A stretch of 64,000 nt of DNA. Source: Synechococcales cyanobacterium C42_A2020_086. GTDB lineage: Bacteria > Cyanobacteriota > Cyanobacteriia > Elainellales > Elainellaceae. Of this stretch, positions 34,298 through 43,829 are shown piece by piece. A program made the translations under genes and the position numbers. Numbering within the stretch: the first letter of the stretch is position 1; each line of letters begins with the position of its first letter. A model generated the notes under the pieces. That model saw only the letters and a program-made list of their open reading frames with translations. It was not told the DNA's origin and did no database searches. The DNA lies in contig JACYLU010000001.1 in NCBI GenBank assembly GCA_015272325.1, positions 310,001 through 374,000 on the forward strand, read 5' to 3'.

Positions 34298-34547
34298 GCT
34301 GGGCCAGACCAAGTTGACATTGAGTTGACATTGAGAAGGACTTCTGTCGCGGGTTAGAGCACGGAACAGCCATGCATCTAGAAATTGAGATCTAAGAAAT
34401 TGAGACGTAAGATTGACTTTCATTAAGGCAAAAGTCTGTACAATTTAACACAGTCTAAAAAAATTATTTGTTTCTTTAAGAAAGGTGCTGTTTTCTTAAA
34501 GATTGTTCCTCGAATCAGCGTCATCGACCCTATCTGCTTTGTGATTC

Positions 34548-35537
34548 ATGGCCTTGTTGGATTGGTTTTTGATACTCGAGTTTGCATTCCGTTTGGGGGC
34601 TTCTCCCGTAGCGACTTCGTTTGAGCACGCTGTTTGGGTTGAAACGGCTGCGTTTCCCCTAGAGCTAACCCTGCCTAGTCCGCTGACCCCTGCTCTCGCC
34701 AATTCGCTACCGCTCCCCGTTTCGCATCGGGTCGATCGCCCCCACTGGCTGCACAAGGTAGGCATGGCATCGCCCTCCGTCCGGGTGATTCGCCGCTCGC
34801 TGGCTGCCGCAGAAACGCGGTCTCCCGCCCTTCCGTCGTTAGGACAATCCTGCTTCGAGCTACTGCCTCAGCCTCTTCCTCTGCAGGCAGTGTTCCAGAT
34901 TCAGATCCAACAACAAACAATCGCAAGTTTGCCCGATCAAGCTCAGGCGGAGAAGCTGGCGCACCAACTCGAGCAAGCCTTGCACAGTCCCGACTTTGAC
35001 CCCAGTTTGCTGCATCCGGCCATGGCGGCTGGGCGACCTGTGGGCAAAGTAGGGGAAACAATGCTCTTTGCGGTTGAACCAGCCCTAGCCAAACTCTATG
35101 GGAGTAGTACTGATGTGATTGCCATTGCCTGGATTAATAATTTGCGCTCGGCATTGGGCGCCCGTCCCCTGAGCTTAAGCACAGCCCAGCGCAGCATGTA
35201 TGGGTTAATCAACAGCCCACAAACCTTGACAGGTACAGCATCCTGGTATGGACCCTTCTTTCATGGCCGCCAGACCGCGACCGGCGAAATTTTTGATCAG
35301 ACGCTATTGACCGCTGCTCACCCCTCGCTGCCCTTCAACACCCACCTTGAAGTCACCAATCAGGAGACAGGTCATTCGGTTGTCGTGCGAATCAACGATC
35401 GGGGGCCTTACTTTGAAAATCGTTCCCTGGATCTATCCCGAGCGGCAGCCCGCTGTCTGAATAGCGAAACGCGGGGTGTGGTACCCTACAAAGCTGTGGT
35501 GTTGCGCCCCCTGGATTCCGTCTCGATGCCGTACTAG
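34548..35537 (+). CDS. rlpA: RlpA-like septal ring lytic transglycosylase
   Basis: A 329-residue cell-wall protein. The C-terminal double-psi beta-barrel (about 225-320) has TGTASWYGPFFHGRQTATGE, LLTAAHPSLPFNTHLEV, VVVRINDRGPYFENRSLDLS and AA. These include the conserved catalytic aspartate and histidine region of RlpA. RlpA enzymes cut naked peptidoglycan glycan strands at division sites. The N-terminal 30 residues are moderately hydrophobic (FLILEFAFRLG) and could act as a weak anchor; a classical signal peptide is not obvious. The middle region (100-215) is predicted helical and not assigned. No SPOR domain is present. It is monocistronic. Confidence 0.9.
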   Translation: MALLDWFLILEFAFRLGASPVATSFEHAVWVETAAFPLELTLPSPLTPALANSLPLPVSHRVDRPHWLHKVGMASPSVRVIRRSLAAAETRSPALPSLGQSCFELLPQPLPLQAVFQIQIQQQTIASLPDQAQAEKLAHQLEQALHSPDFDPSLLHPAMAAGRPVGKVGETMLFAVEPALAKLYGSSTDVIAIAWINNLRSALGARPLSLSTAQRSMYGLINSPQTLTGTASWYGPFFHGRQTATGEIFDQTLLTAAHPSLPFNTHLEVTNQETGHSVVVRINDRGPYFENRSLDLSRAAARCLNSETRGVVPYKAVVLRPLDSVSMPY

Positions 35538-35663
35538 CTGCCATCCCTTAGGAAAGCAAAGTTCGCCTCGTCAGTGCCCTCTATAATGATCCTATTGAAT
35601 GATGCTATTGATTGACGCCATTGATGCCGGGGATTCTTGCTGCTGTTAGTTCGCCGCTGCCCC

Positions 35664-36365
35664 CTAAAGACGCTGCAGCAGGCTCAGCCCATGGGTATCT
35701 GTGCCGCAGGTGTGCAGTAGATTAAACTGCCTGCCGAGTGCTTCCACTTCCTGGGTCTGTTTGGGGCTAGGCTGCCAAGGCACGGGATTACCATAGGCGT
35801 AGTAGGTCTCTAGTCCATCAATGCCAAGTTGAGCGGCGACCGGAATCAACTCGGTTGGAGAACAGCGATAGCGAGCCGGATGAGCCAGGATAGCTAACCC
35901 TCGGGCTGCATGAATGGCTGCAATCACCTGCTGCGCTTCGTAGGCGTCTCCAGTAGCTGTTTCCCCTTGGAGATAGGGAACGAGCGCTTCATGGTCAAGT
36001 TCAAACCCGTAGGCCAGAATATGCACCTCCGTCTCCAGCAGATTAGCGCTGATCTCTGCGCCGGTCCAGAGTTGGGGGACGGCTGCCGCTGGCTGCTGCT
36101 GCTGCCAGTGAACTAACCAACGCCACGCCTGACGAAACCCTTCAACGGAATGGTGATCGGTGATGGCCAGCCCTTGCAGCCCAATCCGCACTGCCTGCTC
36201 AATCAACTGTTCGGGATGCAGCCGCCCATCAGAACATACCGTATGCATATGAAAGTTAAAGTAATGCGGACAGCTCTCTGCTGTAATTGACCCAAAGACT
36301 TGCCGCAGTGCCGCTACATCCGGAACCGCAAGCGTGGACGAATCACACACTAGGTTGACAGCCAT
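35664..36365 (-). CDS. PHP-domain metal-dependent phosphoesterase
   Basis: A 233-residue PHP domain protein. The metal ligands are HMHTVCSDG (His pair near 39-41), ITDHHSVEG (Asp-His), WTGAEIS (Glu), ILAHPARY (His) and CGTDTHG (Asp-His) near the C-terminus. These are the usual positions for PHP nucleases and phosphatases. It is of the small, stand-alone cyanobacterial type, related to 3',5'-nucleotide phosphatases of the YciV group. The genomic neighbour downstream is RlpA, in convergent orientation. The start ATG 36365 gives MAVNLVCDSS. The exact substrate cannot be told. Confidence 0.87.
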   Translation of the reverse strand: MAVNLVCDSSTLAVPDVAALRQVFGSITAESCPHYFNFHMHTVCSDGRLHPEQLIEQAVRIGLQGLAITDHHSVEGFRQAWRWLVHWQQQQPAAAVPQLWTGAEISANLLETEVHILAYGFELDHEALVPYLQGETATGDAYEAQQVIAAIHAARGLAILAHPARYRCSPTELIPVAAQLGIDGLETYYAYGNPVPWQPSPKQTQEVEALGRQFNLLHTCGTDTHGLSLLQRL

Positions 36366-36683
36366 AGCTTCCTTAACGGTCGTTTACATTTCTGCTTTTA
36401 CTATAGTAGGACTTTTGCCCCTGGAACTGGCAGAACAGCCGATTCTATGAATTTATCTCCAGAGCACGAGATACCACTCCGCAGTTGAGTGCTCCTATCA
36501 TTCCCAGCGCGACCGTTTTATCTGTTGGTTTTCTGGGGTTTTCTGAGTTGTGAGTCGTAGGCGGTGTAAGAGGATGTTTGGAAAGCGGCAAAGAGCACCA
36601 GTGTGCAGGAAAGCCGCCTCGGGATTAGGCTCAATCATACCAACAACAAACAGCCCTTCAGGAAGCTATGACTCTAGCCTACG
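36366..36683. other. gene-free stretch next to the IS remnant
   Basis: About 320 bp. A minus-strand frame of about 56 codons (36498-36668) with a protein-like composition ends here, but it has no start and no recognised family. It may be the torn end of a gene broken by the neighbouring rearrangement. Otherwise nothing identifiable. Confidence 0.4.
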
Positions 36684-37275
36684 CAGGGTAAACGCATCAA
36701 AATTGAAGGACAAATTATGCCTCGTCGGAGGATAGGAGTGGAGCGAGGATTTGCACCATAAACTGGTCGTTCAGTCCGGCTTTGTAGCGTTTCATCGCTA
36801 AACTGCCCTTTGAGCTATCCTGGCGCAACAGGTTGAGGGCAAACCGTCGCAGTACACTAAAGTTGCGAGGGGCATGATCCTTGCCAATGCGAGAAGCATC
36901 TTCGTTGACCCACTGCTGGAAACTTGCCTCAAACGCTTCGGGGTCAAGCCGGGCAAACACACGAGCGAAAGTATCGTGAGAAGGAATCCCATGCCGCAGA
37001 GCCAGGAAGGTTTCGAGTCAAGCGCGTTTGGCATTGCCATAGGTTTCGATGGTCACCCAACGGTCTGCCCCCGCGAGGACAGCCAACAAGGCAATCGCTA
37101 GGATATTGAGCAGTTGATGGGCACGGGTGCGTTCGACTCTAGGGTCAGCAATCTCACCAAAGCATTGCTCCAGGCAGGCAGACAAGCTCTCTCGGCTAAC
37201 AATCAAAGGCATAAAAGAGGAGAAAACCCCCTATCATACACCCTTGTCGCCTCTTTTTTAGATGCGTTTACCCTG
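36684..37275 (-). mobile_element. ISAs1-family deletion derivative with perfect 15-bp terminal inverted repeats
   Basis: The ends are exact inverted repeats: cagggtaaacgcatc at 36684-36698 and its complement gatgcgtttaccctg at 37261-37275. The element is 592 bp instead of the 1.2-1.5 kb of a full ISAs1. It contains only the two ends of the transposase gene. No matching target-site duplication flanks it. It lies at the broken end of the DUF488 gene, so insertion was accompanied by, or followed by, loss of host DNA. Confidence 0.9.
36715..37212 (-). pseudogene. ISAs1-family transposase remnant, internally deleted and with a stop codon
   Basis: The N-terminal segment FGEIADPRVERTRAHQLLNILA...VTIETYGNAKRA matches the DDE_Tnp_1-associated start of ISAs1 transposases. 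The same frame continues past an in-frame TGA at 37018-37020 (where a tryptophan codon, TGG, is expected). It then reads HGIPSHDTFARVFARLDPEAFEASF. It jumps to the C-terminal NEDASRIGKDHAPRNFSVLRRFALNLL block. About 200 residues, including the catalytic core, are therefore deleted between Trp-Val and Asn-Glu. It is inactive and could only move if helped by a complete copy elsewhere. Confidence 0.88.
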
Positions 37276-37607
37276 AAATCTTATGTTTCTTCAAGCCATT
37301 TTGAATTCGCTGAATTCCTTCGTGAAAGGCATCTGTAGCGGCAATTCGTTCATATACTGCTTTACCATCAACATAGCAATCCTGGTTACTAGGTCTTGCA
37401 CCCAGTTCCTGTCCCAGAAAAACATATTAAATTAAATTCCTTCTTTAGTGAGAAACTCCTGTAGGGATGCTCGGTTGAAGTGTGGCAAAAATCGACTGTA
37501 GGGATGGGAACGCACATCAGCCACAGCAGTTACTCCATGCTTCCGCAGCAGGGAGATGAAAGCATCTATCTCATGATTAGAGTGACCGATACTGAACAAC
37601 TCCATAC
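37276..37607 (-). pseudogene. DUF488 gene, frameshifted and truncated by the IS remnant
   Basis: Translation from ATG 37607 gives MELFSIGHSNHEIDAFISLL followed by TAVADVRSHPYS and FNRASLQEFLTKEGI, a clear DUF488 N-terminus. It then meets TAA at 37433-37435. In another frame the protein resumes as FLGQELGARPSNQDCYVDGKA and continues to NGLKKHKI, where the ISAs1 end begins. At the shift an attta pentamer is duplicated (attta attta), which accounts for the frame change. The C-terminal third is missing. DUF488 proteins are of unknown function. It is non-functional. Confidence 0.85.
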
Positions 37608-38187
37608 TGCTCCTTAACTACGACCTTAGTTATGCAATTTTAACTCATCCCGGTTTCCTACAGCAGTTCAAATGCACGGAGCGCTTCATGAATCGGATTC
37701 AGTCTCTGGATATGGACTAGCGAGGAGATGTCTAACACCCAGACGTCAGCAAATATGAATCGAGTAGAAATCGTGTCGTCAGACCGAAACGGCACTGATC
37801 AGCAGACCGCTAACAATACTTCATCAAGAAATATAAACCCTAACGCGAGCTGGAGTTACAATGAGCCTCTCCACGGACTTGTTTTCCTGATCGTGCCTGA
37901 TCTGATCTCCATGATAAAGACTGTAACTCCCCGTCTGGAAGCCTGATAAAAGCGAGAGTCGAATGTCGCTCTCGGTCGTCAATTGTCTTGCTTCTGCCCC
38001 ATCTATGGAACCCCACTGCGACGCTATCGGATGCTTTGCTGCAGATACGTAAACTTCTTTTAAGAGGCTAACGTGGCCAGGCAGACCTTGAGGGTATGAT
38101 TGCTCTCACAGCCCAAATTTTTTTGTGCAAATTGCTTAACGTTTTGTACGAAAACTTTGCTTCTTGTAAATAAAGGGAAACAATTCC
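37608..38187. other. gene-free stretch upstream of psaF
   Basis: About 580 bp. A 72-codon frame (37728-37946) with a GAGGAG directly before its ATG has no recognised family and is not called. A small inverted repeat (cgagag/ctctcg, near 37954-37975) follows it. The psaF promoter must lie in the right half, but no motif is clear. Confidence 0.45.
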
Positions 38188-38673
38188 ATGCGAAAATTGT
38201 TTGCTCTAGTGCTTGTTCTCTTCCTCTGGGTGACGGCTGCTGCGCCTGCCTCTGCTGACGTAGCTGGCTTAACCCCCTGCGGCGAATCGAAGGCATTCTT
38301 GCAGCGTGCTGCCAATGCAACAACGCCCCAAGCCAAGCAACGATTCGAGAACTACGCCAAGTCTCAAGTTTTGTGCGGCCCTGAAGGTCTGCCCCATCTT
38401 GTCGTCGATGGTCGCCTCAGTCATGCGGGCGAATTTTTAATTCCAAGTATTCTCTTCCTGTATATTGCGGGCTGGATCGGCTGGGTCGGTCGGGCCTACA
38501 TCATTTCGGTACGCAATGACAAAGACCCCGAGATGAAGGAGGTGATCATCGACGTGCCTCGCGCCCTCAAGTTCATGCTCTCTGGGTTTGCCTGGCCATT
38601 GTCGGCGCTGAAGGAACTCACCACGGGCGAACTGACGGTTGCAGACAATCAAATTCCGGTATCGCCGCGCTGA
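38188..38673 (+). CDS. psaF: photosystem I reaction centre subunit III
   Basis: A PSI subunit of 161 residues, including a signal peptide (residues 1-23, ending APASA) that sends the N-terminal domain to the thylakoid lumen. The mature protein starts [14 protein letters not shown], with a lumenal domain, the cysteine pair (C31 and C72), and then [23 protein letters not shown], a membrane helix. [25 protein letters not shown] follows as in other cyanobacteria. PsaF helps plastocyanin/cytochrome c6 docking in algae and binds antenna chlorophyll. psaJ follows 67 bp downstream, the common cyanobacterial order. Confidence 0.98.
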   Translation: MRKLFALVLVLFLWVTAAAPASADVAGLTPCGESKAFLQRAANATTPQAKQRFENYAKSQVLCGPEGLPHLVVDGRLSHAGEFLIPSILFLYIAGWIGWVGRAYIISVRNDKDPEMKEVIIDVPRALKFMLSGFAWPLSALKELTTGELTVADNQIPVSPR

Positions 38674-38740
38674 GCCGCGATGCTTTTGAGACAGAACCGG
38701 TTTCTGATCTCATTCTAAGTCCTTGGTTTTGGAGTTCACT

Positions 38741-38869
38741 ATGCAATATCTGCTGAAGTACCTGTCTATTGCCCCAGTGCTGCTGACCGTGTGGATGGTG
38801 ATCACCGCTGGGATTTTGATCGAATTCAATCGCTTTTTCCCGGATCTGCTTTTTCACCCGATGCCCTAG
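38741..38869 (+). CDS. psaJ: photosystem I reaction centre subunit IX
   Basis: A 42-residue single-helix membrane protein. It starts [19 protein letters not shown], the standard PsaJ N-terminus, continues with a hydrophobic helix ([11 protein letters not shown]) and ends [11 protein letters not shown]. It stabilises PsaF and chlorophylls at the edge of PSI. The Glu in the helix (IEFNRFFPD) is conserved. Cotranscription with psaF is expected from the 67-bp gap. Confidence 0.97.
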   Translation: MQYLLKYLSIAPVLLTVWMVITAGILIEFNRFFPDLLFHPMP

Positions 38870-39053
38870 TTTGCTAGGGACCGCGTTGAGACCCGCTTTG
38901 ACCCAGCTTTAGACCCAATTTAACCAGAACGCATAACCATCTCGGGCGAGCATTTGGGGATTCGTTGCTAGGACCTAGGTTTAGCAGCAGCACCTCAGAG
39001 GCTCGCTCGCCTTTTAGGCCGCCAGATTAGAATCAATCCTGACATCATGACCC

Positions 39054-41102
39054 CTACCCCAAGTGGGCTTGCTGCGCTGTGTCTGTATGCAGGGACGGTG
39101 ATGCTGGGGCTTCGGATGGCAGGATATGGGTCTGGACCGGATTCGCCACAAGCGGCAGCCCATCAGCAATAGGGGTTTCGCCCTGAACAATGGCCAGATC
39201 AAACCAAAAGGTAGTACCCACCCCCACCTCGCTGACCAAATGCACTTCGCTGTGGTGCTTCTCGATGATATTGCGAACGATCGATAAACCTAGTCCTGTG
39301 CCTTCCAGCGTATGCACCCGATTTTCCACCCGGAAGAAGCGTACGAAAATTGCCTTTTGGTCTTCTGGATCGATGCCAATGCCCGTATCAGAAACCTCGA
39401 TCCGCACATGGCTAGGGGGCTGATCGTTTTCAGGTTCTAGCACATAGGCGCGAATGACTACCTTGCCACCGGCCGCCGTAAATTTTAGCCCGTTGCCCAC
39501 CAAGTTTGAGAACACCTGCAGCAGCAGATCGTAGTTGCCAAAAACCGGCGGCAGATCAGGCTCAATCTCCTGCACTAGCTCAATGCCTTTATCTTTCGCG
39601 TTTAGGCGGTGGGTACGCAGCGTCTGCTCAATGGGCTGGGTAATTTCCACCGGTTCAAACTGGTAGCGCTTATTCGACTCCAACCGCGACAGATCGAGGA
39701 CGTCGTTCACGAGCCGTGTCAAGCGGTCGGTTTCCCGATTAGCAGTCTCTAGGAACTCTCGCCGCTCGCCTTCGCTAAGGTTATCGCCGTATTCATGCAG
39801 CGTTTCAATAAAGGATTTGATATTGAACAAGGGCGTCCGCAGCTCGTGAGAGACATTGCTGATGAATTGGCTCTTGGCTTCGTTCAGCTCGACTTCGCGA
39901 GTAATATCCTGCACGGTGATGGCAATGCCGCGCACATTTTCGCGATATTGATCTAGTACTCGTGTCAGCAGAATCCGCACGGTGCGGCTAGTCGGTTCAG
40001 GAATGGTAATGCGAAACTCGGCTCCCTCGCGGAACTCCTCTGGTGGATGATTCGACGCCATCTGATAAAGTGGGCGAGTCAGTTCTACCTTCACGGCATC
40101 GGGCAGATGGTAGAGCACATTGTCGCCAGTAATAGCCTCGGCACTTTCCCATCCAAAAATCCGCTGTGCTGTTGGGTTGGTCAGGACCACTCGCAGGTTA
40201 GTATCCAGTAACACCGCCCCGTCGGCAATTGTGGAGACCATCGTTTCTAGCTTGGCTTTTTCGGAGGTTAACTCTTCAATGTTCTGCTCTTCGTAGCGCT
40301 CTAGCCGTTCAGCCATTTCATTGAAACTGAGGATCAGCTCTCCCAGTTCGCCCCCCAACGGCAGATCGATCCGCTGCTTGAAGTTGCCGGCTGCAATGTT
40401 CTTCACACCCACTAGCAGTTCCTTAATTGGCTTGGTGATCATCAAAGCGTTAAACACAGCCCCCAAAATCACCATCGCCCAGATCGAAATGAACACCGCA
40501 ATGGTCACATCCCGAGTCAGGTGCGAGGAGGTCACCACGGTGGGGTTGGGGTTGATGCCAATGGCCAGCACGCCCAGCGAGCGACCGTCATGCACCAGCG
40601 GCACAAATACATCCGTAACTTCGCCATCAGGAGTCAAATGCTGCCGCACCATTGGGGTATCGGCCGTTTGATTGAAGTTCTCCGGCAACTGCATGCGGCG
40701 GCGGATCGTCAGCGAGTTTTGCACCTCCGACTCAGAGAAGGGAATGCCAAAGAAAATATTGCCTTCTTCATCGGCATAAAGCATGTAGCGAACACTGGAT
40801 GTACTGCTGTAGAAGCGATGGGAAAAGCGAGCTAGCTCAGTGCGGTTATCGTCGCTGACCAAAGGTGCTACATTGGCCGCCAGCAGCAGCCCCAAGTCGC
40901 GCCCAAAGCGGGTGTCGTTTAGCCGCACATCCTGCTGAATCGTATTCACTGCCCAGAAAGTGAGCCCGCTCATGATCAGCGAGACGACGAGGGTCGCCGC
41001 CGCCATTAGTCGCGTCTGGAGAGTAAACTCCGACCACCAGCGAGTAATCAGTTCCCGAATTTGGTTCAGCAGAGCTAACAAGATAGAGTCCCAAAGAGAC
41101 AA
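39054..41102 (-). CDS. nblS: sensor histidine kinase NblS (Hik33/DspA)
   Basis: A membrane kinase of 682 residues controlling high-light, nutrient and cold responses and phycobilisome degradation in cyanobacteria. Domains: TM1 (about 32-52), a periplasmic sensor, TM2 (about 195-215), HAMP (IDLPLGGELGELILSFNEM), PAS (about 285-400, ITVQDITREVELNEAKS), HisKA with FISNVSHELRTPLFNIKS, and HATPase (NGLKFTAAGG, DTGIGIDPED, EGTGLGLSIV). The gene order and full-length similarity with Hik33/NblS justify the name. The start is a TTG at 41102, since an in-frame stop precedes it and the next ATG lies inside TM1; no strong ribosome site is present. The start should be seen as tentative. Confidence 0.93.
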   Translation of the reverse strand: MSLWDSILLALLNQIRELITRWWSEFTLQTRLMAAATLVVSLIMSGLTFWAVNTIQQDVRLNDTRFGRDLGLLLAANVAPLVSDDNRTELARFSHRFYSSTSSVRYMLYADEEGNIFFGIPFSESEVQNSLTIRRRMQLPENFNQTADTPMVRQHLTPDGEVTDVFVPLVHDGRSLGVLAIGINPNPTVVTSSHLTRDVTIAVFISIWAMVILGAVFNALMITKPIKELLVGVKNIAAGNFKQRIDLPLGGELGELILSFNEMAERLERYEEQNIEELTSEKAKLETMVSTIADGAVLLDTNLRVVLTNPTAQRIFGWESAEAITGDNVLYHLPDAVKVELTRPLYQMASNHPPEEFREGAEFRITIPEPTSRTVRILLTRVLDQYRENVRGIAITVQDITREVELNEAKSQFISNVSHELRTPLFNIKSFIETLHEYGDNLSEGERREFLETANRETDRLTRLVNDVLDLSRLESNKRYQFEPVEITQPIEQTLRTHRLNAKDKGIELVQEIEPDLPPVFGNYDLLLQVFSNLVGNGLKFTAAGGKVVIRAYVLEPENDQPPSHVRIEVSDTGIGIDPEDQKAIFVRFFRVENRVHTLEGTGLGLSIVRNIIEKHHSEVHLVSEVGVGTTFWFDLAIVQGETPIADGLPLVANPVQTHILPSEAPASPSLHTDTAQQAHLG

Positions 41103-41401
41103 CGAGGAAGTGAGAGGTTAGGGGCTGAATACCGTTCTGTTAGAATCTTTTTGAATTTTAGGATTCACAAGACGGCAAAGCCCAACCGCTGAGCTTTAGA
41201 CAATCCACCGATACCAAACGCTCGACGCTTGACATCCGTGGAAGCTGCTAAACGGCATGAGCCTCTACTCAACTTTGTACTAAGTTCTTCATATTTTATC
41301 AATGCAACCTTCCCCGTTTGCATATCCTCAGCTGCTTGACAGGAGGGGCGGCTGTTGCTTAAGACTATCGGAACCCGGTTAAACGGATCCTCAAACAGAC
41401 C

Positions 41402-42199
41402 CTAGAAGGGCAACTGCTGCAAAATTTGCAGTGCTAACCCTGCCAACGACCCTAGGGCATTCAGGAAATTGCCGCCGCCACGGCTGCCTCGCTGCGAGTC
41501 GGCATAGGCTTCCTCTAGGGCCACAATTCCTTCCGAGAAGCGAGTAGCCACCTCGTAGCCCCGATCGTTATTCTGCTGCTGGTAGAGCTGTTGCGCATAC
41601 TGGGTGTCCTCTAATGCTCCTGTTCGATCGCCTAGCCGGAAGCGGGCAATCGCCCGAGCCAAATAGGCATTAGCATAATTCGGTCGACTGCTGATTGCCT
41701 GATTGTAGTTACTGATCGCCCCTCGAAAATTGCCACGTTCTGCCTCTGCGAGTCCCCAATTGTAGAGGCTTTCGGGGGTCGCAATCTCGGTAGGCAAGCC
41801 GACTGCACCTAAAAAATTGACGCCTTCGGTGTTGGCTCCGGTTAAATCGGCTCCCGTCAAAATCGCACCCCGCAAATCGGCTCCCCGCAAGTCTGCGCCG
41901 CTAAGGTTTGCTCCGGTGAGGTTGGCGCTAAACAGCACCGCTCCGGCTAAATTCGCTTGGCTGAGGTTGGCCTGGCTCAAATCGGTGCGGCTGAGGTTAG
42001 CTTGGCTCAAATTGGCCTGGCTCAAATCCGCCCCTATCAAACTGGCGTAAACTAGCCCTGCTCCCATCAGATCGCACCCTGGGCATTGCTTGGTACGAAT
42101 CAACTGCTGGGTCTGCTCCAAATTTTCCGCTTGGGCTGGTCCAGCGCTAATCCCGCCCAACAGCGCAAGCGTAAATGCAAGGGGAATAAGGCGTTTCAT
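41402..42199 (-). CDS. secreted pentapeptide-repeat/TPR protein
   Basis: A 265-residue exported protein. Residues 1-24 (MKRLIPLAFTLALLGGISAG, cut after PAQA) form a signal peptide. After a cap with the cysteine pair CPGCDL comes a right-handed pentapeptide beta-helix (about 44-125), ADLSQANLSQANLS and ADLRGADLRGA units. A TPR-like part follows (about 140-215; NWGLAEAERGNFRGAISNYNQAI, NYANAYLARAIARFRLGD). A glycine-rich stretch and a final hydrophobic LAGLALQILQQLPF end the protein. The combination suggests a periplasmic or lumenal scaffold. A second secreted protein with the same cap is at 46545. Function not known. Confidence 0.87.
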   Translation of the reverse strand: MKRLIPLAFTLALLGGISAGPAQAENLEQTQQLIRTKQCPGCDLMGAGLVYASLIGADLSQANLSQANLSRTDLSQANLSQANLAGAVLFSANLTGANLSGADLRGADLRGAILTGADLTGANTEGVNFLGAVGLPTEIATPESLYNWGLAEAERGNFRGAISNYNQAISSRPNYANAYLARAIARFRLGDRTGALEDTQYAQQLYQQQNNDRGYEVATRFSEGIVALEEAYADSQRGSRGGGNFLNALGSLAGLALQILQQLPF

Positions 42200-42578
42200 G
42201 GCGACGGTGCTGAAGGATGAGTAAAGGATGACTACTCAGTGTACTGAACTTTCGCCAAAATGAGCCTTTTGAGCTAGGACAACTCCTTTCCTTCAAAGAG
42301 TAGGATTCTATACGAAAACCCCCAGGCCCGATGAGCCTGAGGGCTGGAGTTCCTGAAAATCGTCACTGGTGTAAATCATGACAAGCCAAACTCTGAATTT
42401 CAAGAGGGGTGAAACCCTGTATTTAGACTCAGTTCGCCCGCTGTCACCGCTCGTTCAGCTAGGAGGGACGCGGTTCTTGGTCGTCTTCTCCACATTTCAC
42501 TGGCTGCTTGTCGAGCCTAACTGCTTTTTGTCGCGAACGACACCTGCAAGCAATACCCATTCCGACTCTGGTGCCGGT
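42200..42578. other. gene-free stretch downstream of metF
   Basis: About 380 bp, containing the metF terminator near 42315-42343, listed separately. A 153-codon plus-strand frame (42378-42839) mostly overlaps metF antisense and is not called. Confidence 0.55.
42315..42343 (-). terminator. terminator-like hairpin downstream of metF
   Basis: On the minus strand ccctcaggc pairs with gcctggggg (one mismatch) around a 7-base loop and is followed by TTTT. It is about 235 bp after the metF stop. Confidence 0.6.
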
Positions 42579-43514
42579 TTAAGCAGCGACCGCTGCAATC
42601 CCTGCCCGATCCAGAATCTGCGGAATCAAATCTTCGCGTCGTACCGCCATCATATGCACGCCTTGGCAGAGCTGACGGGCCATCTGCACCTGTTCAGCAG
42701 CGATTTGAATTCCTTCTTGCAGCGGATCGCTGGCGCGTTCGAGCCGGTCTATGATCTCCTGGGGAATATGAACTCCGGGCACGTTGCGATTGATAAATTG
42801 GGCATTCTTGGCGGATTTCAGCAAAAAGATACCCGCTAGGATGGGTTTATTGCAACCTGCCGCAACCTGCACCATAAACTTTTCTAGCCGATCAAAGTCC
42901 GAGATGAGCTGGCTCTGGAAAAACTGAGCGCCCGCTGCTAGCTTGCGTTCAAAGCGACGTTGCAGCCCGGACCAACTCTGGCACTGCGGATCGACCGCTG
43001 CCCCCACAAACAGATCCGTTGCGCCGTCGGGAAGGGGTTTATCGTTGAAATCAACGCCTTGGTTCAGTTTGTCAATTAGCTTGAGGAGGCGGACGGATTC
43101 TAGCTCGAACACCCCGCGCGCACCCGGATGATCGCCTGCTTTAATCGGGTCGCCAGTCAGCGCTAGAATATTGCGGATGCCCAAGGCCTGGGCACCCATG
43201 AGGTCTGCCTGTAGAGCAATGCAGTTGCGGTCGCGGCAGGCCATTTGGCAAATTGGCTCGATACCCTGCTGCGCCAGAATCACCGACGCAGCCAAGGAAG
43301 ACATACGCAGCACCGCTCGGCTTCCATCCGTGATATTCACTGCATGAACCCGCCCCTTCAGCAGCGTTGCCATCTCAATCATGTGGGCAGGATTGCCTCC
43401 CTTAGGCGGCATCACTTCTGCCGTAATCAAAAACTGGCCAGACTGTGCCGCCTGACGAAAGGTAGAGGGTACCCCAAATGAGATAGTCCGGCTAGAAACC
43501 TGTAAATCTGACAT
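42579..43514 (-). CDS. metF: methylenetetrahydrofolate reductase family protein
   Basis: Reduces 5,10-methylene-THF to 5-methyl-THF for methionine synthesis. The protein (311 residues) has FLITAEVMPPKGGNPAH (corresponding to the catalytic-glutamate strand of MetF), VNITDGSRAVLRMSS, ICQMACRDRN and the flavin-binding ILALTGDP motif. The type is the short, PKGG-containing form found in cyanobacteria and other bacteria, distinct from E. coli MetF in detail. The start at ATG 43514 (MSDLQVSSRTISFGVP) is preferred; ATG 43568 would add 18 residues. It is transcribed alone. Confidence 0.88.
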   Translation of the reverse strand: MSDLQVSSRTISFGVPSTFRQAAQSGQFLITAEVMPPKGGNPAHMIEMATLLKGRVHAVNITDGSRAVLRMSSLAASVILAQQGIEPICQMACRDRNCIALQADLMGAQALGIRNILALTGDPIKAGDHPGARGVFELESVRLLKLIDKLNQGVDFNDKPLPDGATDLFVGAAVDPQCQSWSGLQRRFERKLAAGAQFFQSQLISDFDRLEKFMVQVAAGCNKPILAGIFLLKSAKNAQFINRNVPGVHIPQEIIDRLERASDPLQEGIQIAAEQVQMARQLCQGVHMMAVRREDLIPQILDRAGIAAVAA

Positions 43515-43829
43515 AACTAAATTCAGCCTGCTTTGAAAAAAATGATGGCTATGGAGAACTCGGGGCAAGGCGGGGAGTTACCCTACTAGCGACCCTGAGT
43601 ACTCAGCTCTGAGTACTACAGACAAACGTACTACGGACAAACTATGCACAAAGACCCAAATACAAGACGAGTTTATAGACGAGTTTGTAAAGAACAGGTT
43701 GTTCTGGCACTGAATTCATAGAACATTTACACAATCAGTGGGTTATTTTTGATATCGGTGGGATGACTGCCGTTGGCTTAGAAAGCCGTTCAGACTCCGC
43801 ACGATGTATTGCCTGACTAGCACAACTCT
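43515..43829. other. gene-free stretch with short tandem duplications
   Basis: About 315 bp between divergent metF and the cupin gene. gtactacagacaaac (43613-43627) is followed directly by gtactacggacaaac (43628-43642). agacgagttt also occurs twice (near 43665 and 43677). No gene and no assigned operator. Confidence 0.6.

Noticed and set aside
37728..37946. 72-codon frame upstream of psaF
   Set aside because: The purine run touches the start codon, the sequence has no family resemblance, and it lies beside rearranged DNA. Left as uncertain.
42378..42839. 153-codon plus-strand frame
   Set aside because: It is largely antisense to metF, which has clear family motifs.
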